From Clostridiales bacterium (GTDB lineage Bacteria; Bacillota; Clostridia; Christensenellales; Aristaeellaceae): DNA of 8,912 nt. The notes under the pieces are model-generated. The model did not search any database and was not told the DNA's origin. It saw only the letters and a program-made list of their open reading frames with translations. Each line of letters opens with the position of its first letter. The first letter of the stretch is position 1. Location: contig JAAZEI010000222.1 of assembly GCA_012512355.1 (NCBI GenBank), forward strand, positions 1-8,912, given 5' to 3'. Positions 6,589 to 8,912 of this stretch are shown here, piece by piece. The position numbers and the translations under genes were made by a program.

Positions 6589-6963
6589 TCAGTAGCTGAT
6601 CGTACCTGAGGTTGCACTGCTTGTTTCTCCATCCGCATAAAAATAAGCGGCTACGTAATAGCTATTCCCGCTCTGAATAAAAGGCGAAAGGTTAACTGAT
6701 GACGCATGTAAACTCCCGCTGCCATAATCGTTGAGGATTCCAGCTGCAACCTTGGTGCCTCCTTTTTTGTAGAGAGTATATTTTGTGGTTCCCAATTGAT
6801 TGCACGATACTTTAGTTTTTACCATAAAGGTAGCAGTTTTGCTTGCACCAAGTGCGGCTGTTGACGCATATATGATCTCACTTGCCCTCACTGCCCCATG
6901 CGCAACAGCTGTAGACAGGCCTATAATCATGAGCAATATTGCTAATAGTTTATATTTTTTCAT
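6589..6963 (-). CDS. Small secreted beta-rich protein, translationally coupled to the anti-sigma gene
   Basis: The product has 124 residues. Its ATG shares one base with the stop of the anti-sigma gene (TAATG), and TAGGAG lies eight bases upstream within that gene. Residues 1-27 are a signal peptide (LLAILLMIIGLSTAVAHG core, cleavage near Ala27). The mature part of about 97 residues alternates short polar and hydrophobic strands (TKYTLYKKGGTKVAAG, NSYYVAAYFYADGE) and ends in TISY, with a single Cys54. It resembles the small secreted beta-sandwich-like proteins common in Clostridia (DUF6147-like). That is a recollection of pattern and not a family call. Coupling to a sigma/anti-sigma pair suggests a product or ligand of the regulon and not a housekeeping protein. 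Confidence 0.8.
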   Translation of the reverse strand: MKKYKLLAILLMIIGLSTAVAHGAVRASEIIYASTAALGASKTATFMVKTKVSCNQLGTTKYTLYKKGGTKVAAGILNDYGSGSLHASSVNLSPFIQSGNSYYVAAYFYADGETSSATSGTISY

Positions 6964-7838
6964 TAGTTATCTCCTATTGTATTAAAGATTTTTATGAGCG
7001 TTCTTTCATCAAAGCCAGAGGCATCGATAAAATAATCCAAGTCTTTGGATTGATAAAGACCCCAAACAGAATTCAAATTGTCCGCTACATAGACAGTGGC
7101 ACCGCTGTTTAGTACCACGGGTTTTCCTCTTTCGTCCTGTTCAAAGGCGATGCCTGTGCCCTCACGGCTGCTGTAATGGGTCACATCAATGATGACAGAG
7201 CCCTGCAGATTTTTATAAGTAAGCATAACCGTATCAGCCTGCTCAGTGGTCACGACAGTGACCACTTGAAGTTCCAAATCCTCCGGCAGCCATTGGGGCA
7301 GGGCAATGTCATAGCCCAGGAAAGGGGCAATTTCTTTTGTGTTGCTGAATGTGGCAGACTTGCTGTCGCGCTTTATGTCATCTGCACGAACCAGGCCGAC
7401 TTCGTTTTGTCCTATGCCCACTACTATATATTGCTGCTGGTCTTTTGATGATCCAGTGCTGAAATTAGCCCTGTCCATCCACACAGAGCCAAATATGATC
7501 AGCAGAATCGATGCCGCAAAGGCCAAGCCACGCAAAGGAATCCGCTTTGTATAGCCAGCGTTGTTTTTATGATAGAGTGTTTTTATTAGGCCGGTATGTA
7601 CCTTTTTTTGGCTTCGGGCCAGTTCCCATTCACTTAATGCCTTGTGTATGCGTTCGTGAAGCCGCAGGCAGGCGTTCAGCAGCTCTACGTCTACCTCCGC
7701 TTCCTGTTTGCCCAGTTCAGCCTGGATGATCTTCTCCAAATCATCTTCGCTGATCGTGTTGGCGATGTGTTCGTCTTCCTGGGCGTGAAGCAGTTTGTCT
7801 CTTGAAATGTTTTCCGATTGATTCTGATCGTGCGGCAT
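6963..7838 (-). CDS. Anti-sigma-factor-like membrane protein with DUF4367-type ectodomain
   Basis: The product has 291 residues from the ATG at 7838, which has a strong SD AAAGGAGG seven bases upstream. A GTG six codons earlier (7856) lies on the far side of that SD and is rejected. Residues 1-103 are cytoplasmic, acidic and helical and should hold the sigma factor. No HxxxCxxC zinc motif is visible. Residues 104-121 (GLAFAASILLIIFGSVWM) form one membrane helix. Residues about 170-288 lie outside and read like DUF4367: LPQWLPEDLELQVV, VMLTYKNLQGSVIIDV, then a VW segment and DASGFDERTLIKIFNTIGD at the end. It starts 21 bp after the sigma stop, the usual sigma/anti-sigma arrangement. Signal and release mechanism are unknown. 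DUF4367 proteins are often annotated as anti-sigma-like or sporulation-associated. Confidence 0.82.
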   Translation of the reverse strand: MPHDQNQSENISRDKLLHAQEDEHIANTISEDDLEKIIQAELGKQEAEVDVELLNACLRLHERIHKALSEWELARSQKKVHTGLIKTLYHKNNAGYTKRIPLRGLAFAASILLIIFGSVWMDRANFSTGSSKDQQQYIVVGIGQNEVGLVRADDIKRDSKSATFSNTKEIAPFLGYDIALPQWLPEDLELQVVTVVTTEQADTVMLTYKNLQGSVIIDVTHYSSREGTGIAFEQDERGKPVVLNSGATVYVADNLNSVWGLYQSKDLDYFIDASGFDERTLIKIFNTIGDN

Positions 7839-7859
7839 GTTAGATCCTCCTTTCACTGA

Positions 7860-8441
7860 CTATAGATACAAACAGAGGAGCAACATCAACAAAATTAATC
7901 CATTTGGAAATATTTTTTTTAGGTTTTTGCGTATTCGGTATAATTGCGTGCTGATTACTTTCTCACTTGTGTGCCGCTCTTTTGCTATGTCGGCGGCACT
8001 CTTTTGCTCTAAATAATAAAGAGAAACAAGCTCTTGCTCCCGGGGTTTCAGTGCCGCCAGCAGATGGTCCACCTGCTGGCGAGCTGCTTCGTTCTGGAGC
8101 ATCAACTCGATATCATCTTGCTGGGCAGCGGGGACAGGCTGCGAATCATCCTGCAAGGGAGAACTTGCTCTTTGAATGCTCCGAGTTTTCTTCATTTTAG
8201 TATTTAAACGGTTATCCAGAGCGATATGCAGCCACCCACCGATATTGGGGTGAGAGGAAAGGGTGTTATATGAAGAATAGGCAGTTTCAAAGACCTCTTG
8301 CACAGCGTCTTCAACCACATAGAGAAACTGCCTATCATAGCCGATAAAATAAAAGCCCTGACGCATCAATTCCTGAAAGTATTTCAAAAACAGTGCTTCA
8401 ATAAATACTTCTCTTTTATTGCAATTTTCAGTGTTACCCAT
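7860..8441 (-). CDS. ECF-type RNA polymerase sigma factor with hydrophobic C-terminal tail
   Basis: The 193-residue product starts at an ATG about ten bases after AAAAGGG. Region 2 spans about 15-85 and includes VVEDAVQEVFETAY (42-55, core polymerase and -10 contact) and GGWLHIALDNRLNTKMKK. A linker of low conservation follows. Region 4 spans about 125-178: LAALKPREQELVSLYYLEQK, then the helix-turn-helix SAADIAKERHTSEKVISTQLYRIRKNLKK that reads the -35 element. The length is normal for ECF factors. The last 13 residues (GLILLMLLLCLYL) are entirely hydrophobic, which is unusual and could tether sigma to the membrane or bind the anti-sigma partner. It probably controls its own operon, although no clear ECF promoter (AAC then CGTC type) was found in 8442-8618. 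Confidence 0.92.
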   Translation of the reverse strand: MGNTENCNKREVFIEALFLKYFQELMRQGFYFIGYDRQFLYVVEDAVQEVFETAYSSYNTLSSHPNIGGWLHIALDNRLNTKMKKTRSIQRASSPLQDDSQPVPAAQQDDIELMLQNEAARQQVDHLLAALKPREQELVSLYYLEQKSAADIAKERHTSEKVISTQLYRIRKNLKKIFPNGLILLMLLLCLYL

Positions 8442-8537
8442 TGTTTAACAGCCCTTTTCTGATGCTCATATTTGTCTAGGCAGGTCATCTTAAGCAAGCA
8501 GTGTTTTGCAATTGTATCAAGGTATGAGCTTATTAAT

Positions 8538-8553
8538 TTACTTTACCAAGTAA
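8538..8553. promoter_or_regulatory. Inverted repeat upstream of the sigma gene, possible operator
   Basis: TTACTT and AAGTAA are separated by four bases, about 97 bp upstream of the sigma ATG. It is the only symmetrical element seen in the 177-bp spacer (8442-8618). It is short and AT-rich, so it may be accidental. No convincing -35/-10 pair or terminator was found in this spacer. Confidence 0.2.
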
Positions 8554-8615
8554 TCTACATTAGTCGTGCAACCAGATTTTGGCTCAATTCTGTCTGAACT
8601 TTGTGGGTAAAATAA

Positions 8616-8657
8616 GCCTCACTGATTCTCCAACCTCACCAGGCGCAGCTTGTTGTC
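8616..8657. repeat. 42-bp direct repeat, right copy
   Basis: This is identical to 86-127. It covers the last codons, the TGA and three downstream bases of the partial gene at 8619-8912. Outside the exact match the two genes differ at both DNA and protein level, so the identity is confined to the 3' tip. Confidence 0.95.
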
Positions 8658-8912
8658 AGCTTCTTTGATAAACTGTTCCATGTCGATTTGACCGTCTGCA
8701 TAGCGCTCCCGAATTGTACGGATAGCTTCCCGCGCGTCACTTTCAGGGCCGCCCATTAAAAGGAAACCGCCCTTGATGTCTTCCCTGTAAGCGGCCAAGG
8801 CTGTCTCATCCACCAAATAGCGCTCGGTCTGCTCGATGTGTAGCAGTCCGGCCTTTTGCCTTTCAAGCATCGCTTCCTGTTCTCTTTTCTCAGCGCCCTG
8901 GGTTTCTTCTAT
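8619..8912 (-). CDS. C-terminal part of a paralogue of the solute-binding-type protein (start lies outside the window)
   Basis: The frame is open through the window edge, so only the last 97 residues are visible. A methionine at 8870 is internal and not a start. The visible part is charged and helical (IEETQGAEKREQEAMLERQK), then TERYLVDETALAAYREDI, comparable with TIRYLLTEDDIHLVRQII in the protein at 89-2368. Both end in QFIKEADNKLRLVRLENQ. This supports paralogy with the full-length gene and hence a probable extracellular solute-binding-type protein, although the diagnostic domain is outside the window. It ends 177 bp before the sigma ATG, with no clear terminator between. Confidence 0.75.
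   Translation of the reverse strand: MEETQGAEKREQEAMLERQKAGLLHIEQTERYLVDETALAAYREDIKGGFLLMGGPESDAREAIRTIRERYADGQIDMEQFIKEADNKLRLVRLENQ

Noticed and set aside
7176..7448. Plus-strand frame of 90 codons
   Set aside because: It is contained in the anti-sigma gene on the other strand and has no SD or recognisable domain.
7839..7856. GTG start six codons upstream for the anti-sigma-like protein
   Set aside because: The AAAGGAGG SD lies between this GTG and the ATG at 7838 and serves the ATG.
86..8657. Direct repeats read as attachment sites of an integrative element
   Set aside because: No integrase, excisionase or other mobility gene is present, and similarity between the flanking genes extends beyond the repeat, which fits duplication better.

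Overview
The window looks like a chromosomal segment of a low-to-moderate GC Gram-positive bacterium, probably in Clostridia. The evidence is strong purine-rich Shine-Dalgarno (SD) sequences, short MKK-type signal peptides, an ECF sigma factor paired with a DUF4367-type anti-sigma protein, and an ABC-2 exporter of the kind common in Firmicutes. No species can be named from the sequence. Every supported gene is on the minus strand, so the biological order runs from high to low coordinates. No tRNA, rRNA, CRISPR array, transposase or integrase was seen.

Layout in transcription order: (1) 8619-8912, the 3' end of a gene whose product ends in the same 18 residues as the large protein at the other end of the window. 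(2) 8442-8618, a spacer with no clear terminator and only a weak inverted repeat. (3) 7860-8441, an ECF-type sigma factor with an odd hydrophobic C-terminal tail, then 6963-7838, a one-pass anti-sigma-like membrane protein. (4) 6589-6963, a small secreted protein whose ATG overlaps the anti-sigma stop (TAATG). (5) 6302-6588, a stretch that looks empty but holds short open frames, the best being a 53-codon frame at 6318-6479. (6) 5900-6301, a second small secreted protein. (7) 5842-5891, two adjacent perfect hairpins, one with 17-bp arms. (8) 4800-5828, an exported protein of unknown function. (9) 3991-4770, 3171-3986 and 2538-3170, two six-helix membrane proteins and an ABC ATPase, very tightly spaced. 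(10) 89-2368, a large exported protein joining a propeller-like N-terminal half to an ABC-type solute-binding domain. (11) 18-53, a stem-loop after its stop.

Reading of the locus (inference): sigma/anti-sigma, two or three small exported products, an exported accessory protein and an ABC-2 transporter form one regulated cassette. An envelope signal acting on the anti-sigma ectodomain would release sigma. Sigma would then switch on the secreted proteins and a transporter that either exports a peptide or protects the membrane from one. The internal hairpin would separate expression of the small secreted products from the transporter. The cassette lies between two solute-binding-type paralogues whose last 42 bp are identical, so it sits inside a duplicated gene pair. 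None of the small secreted proteins could be assigned firmly to a known bacteriocin or toxin family, so they are the best candidates for something undescribed.
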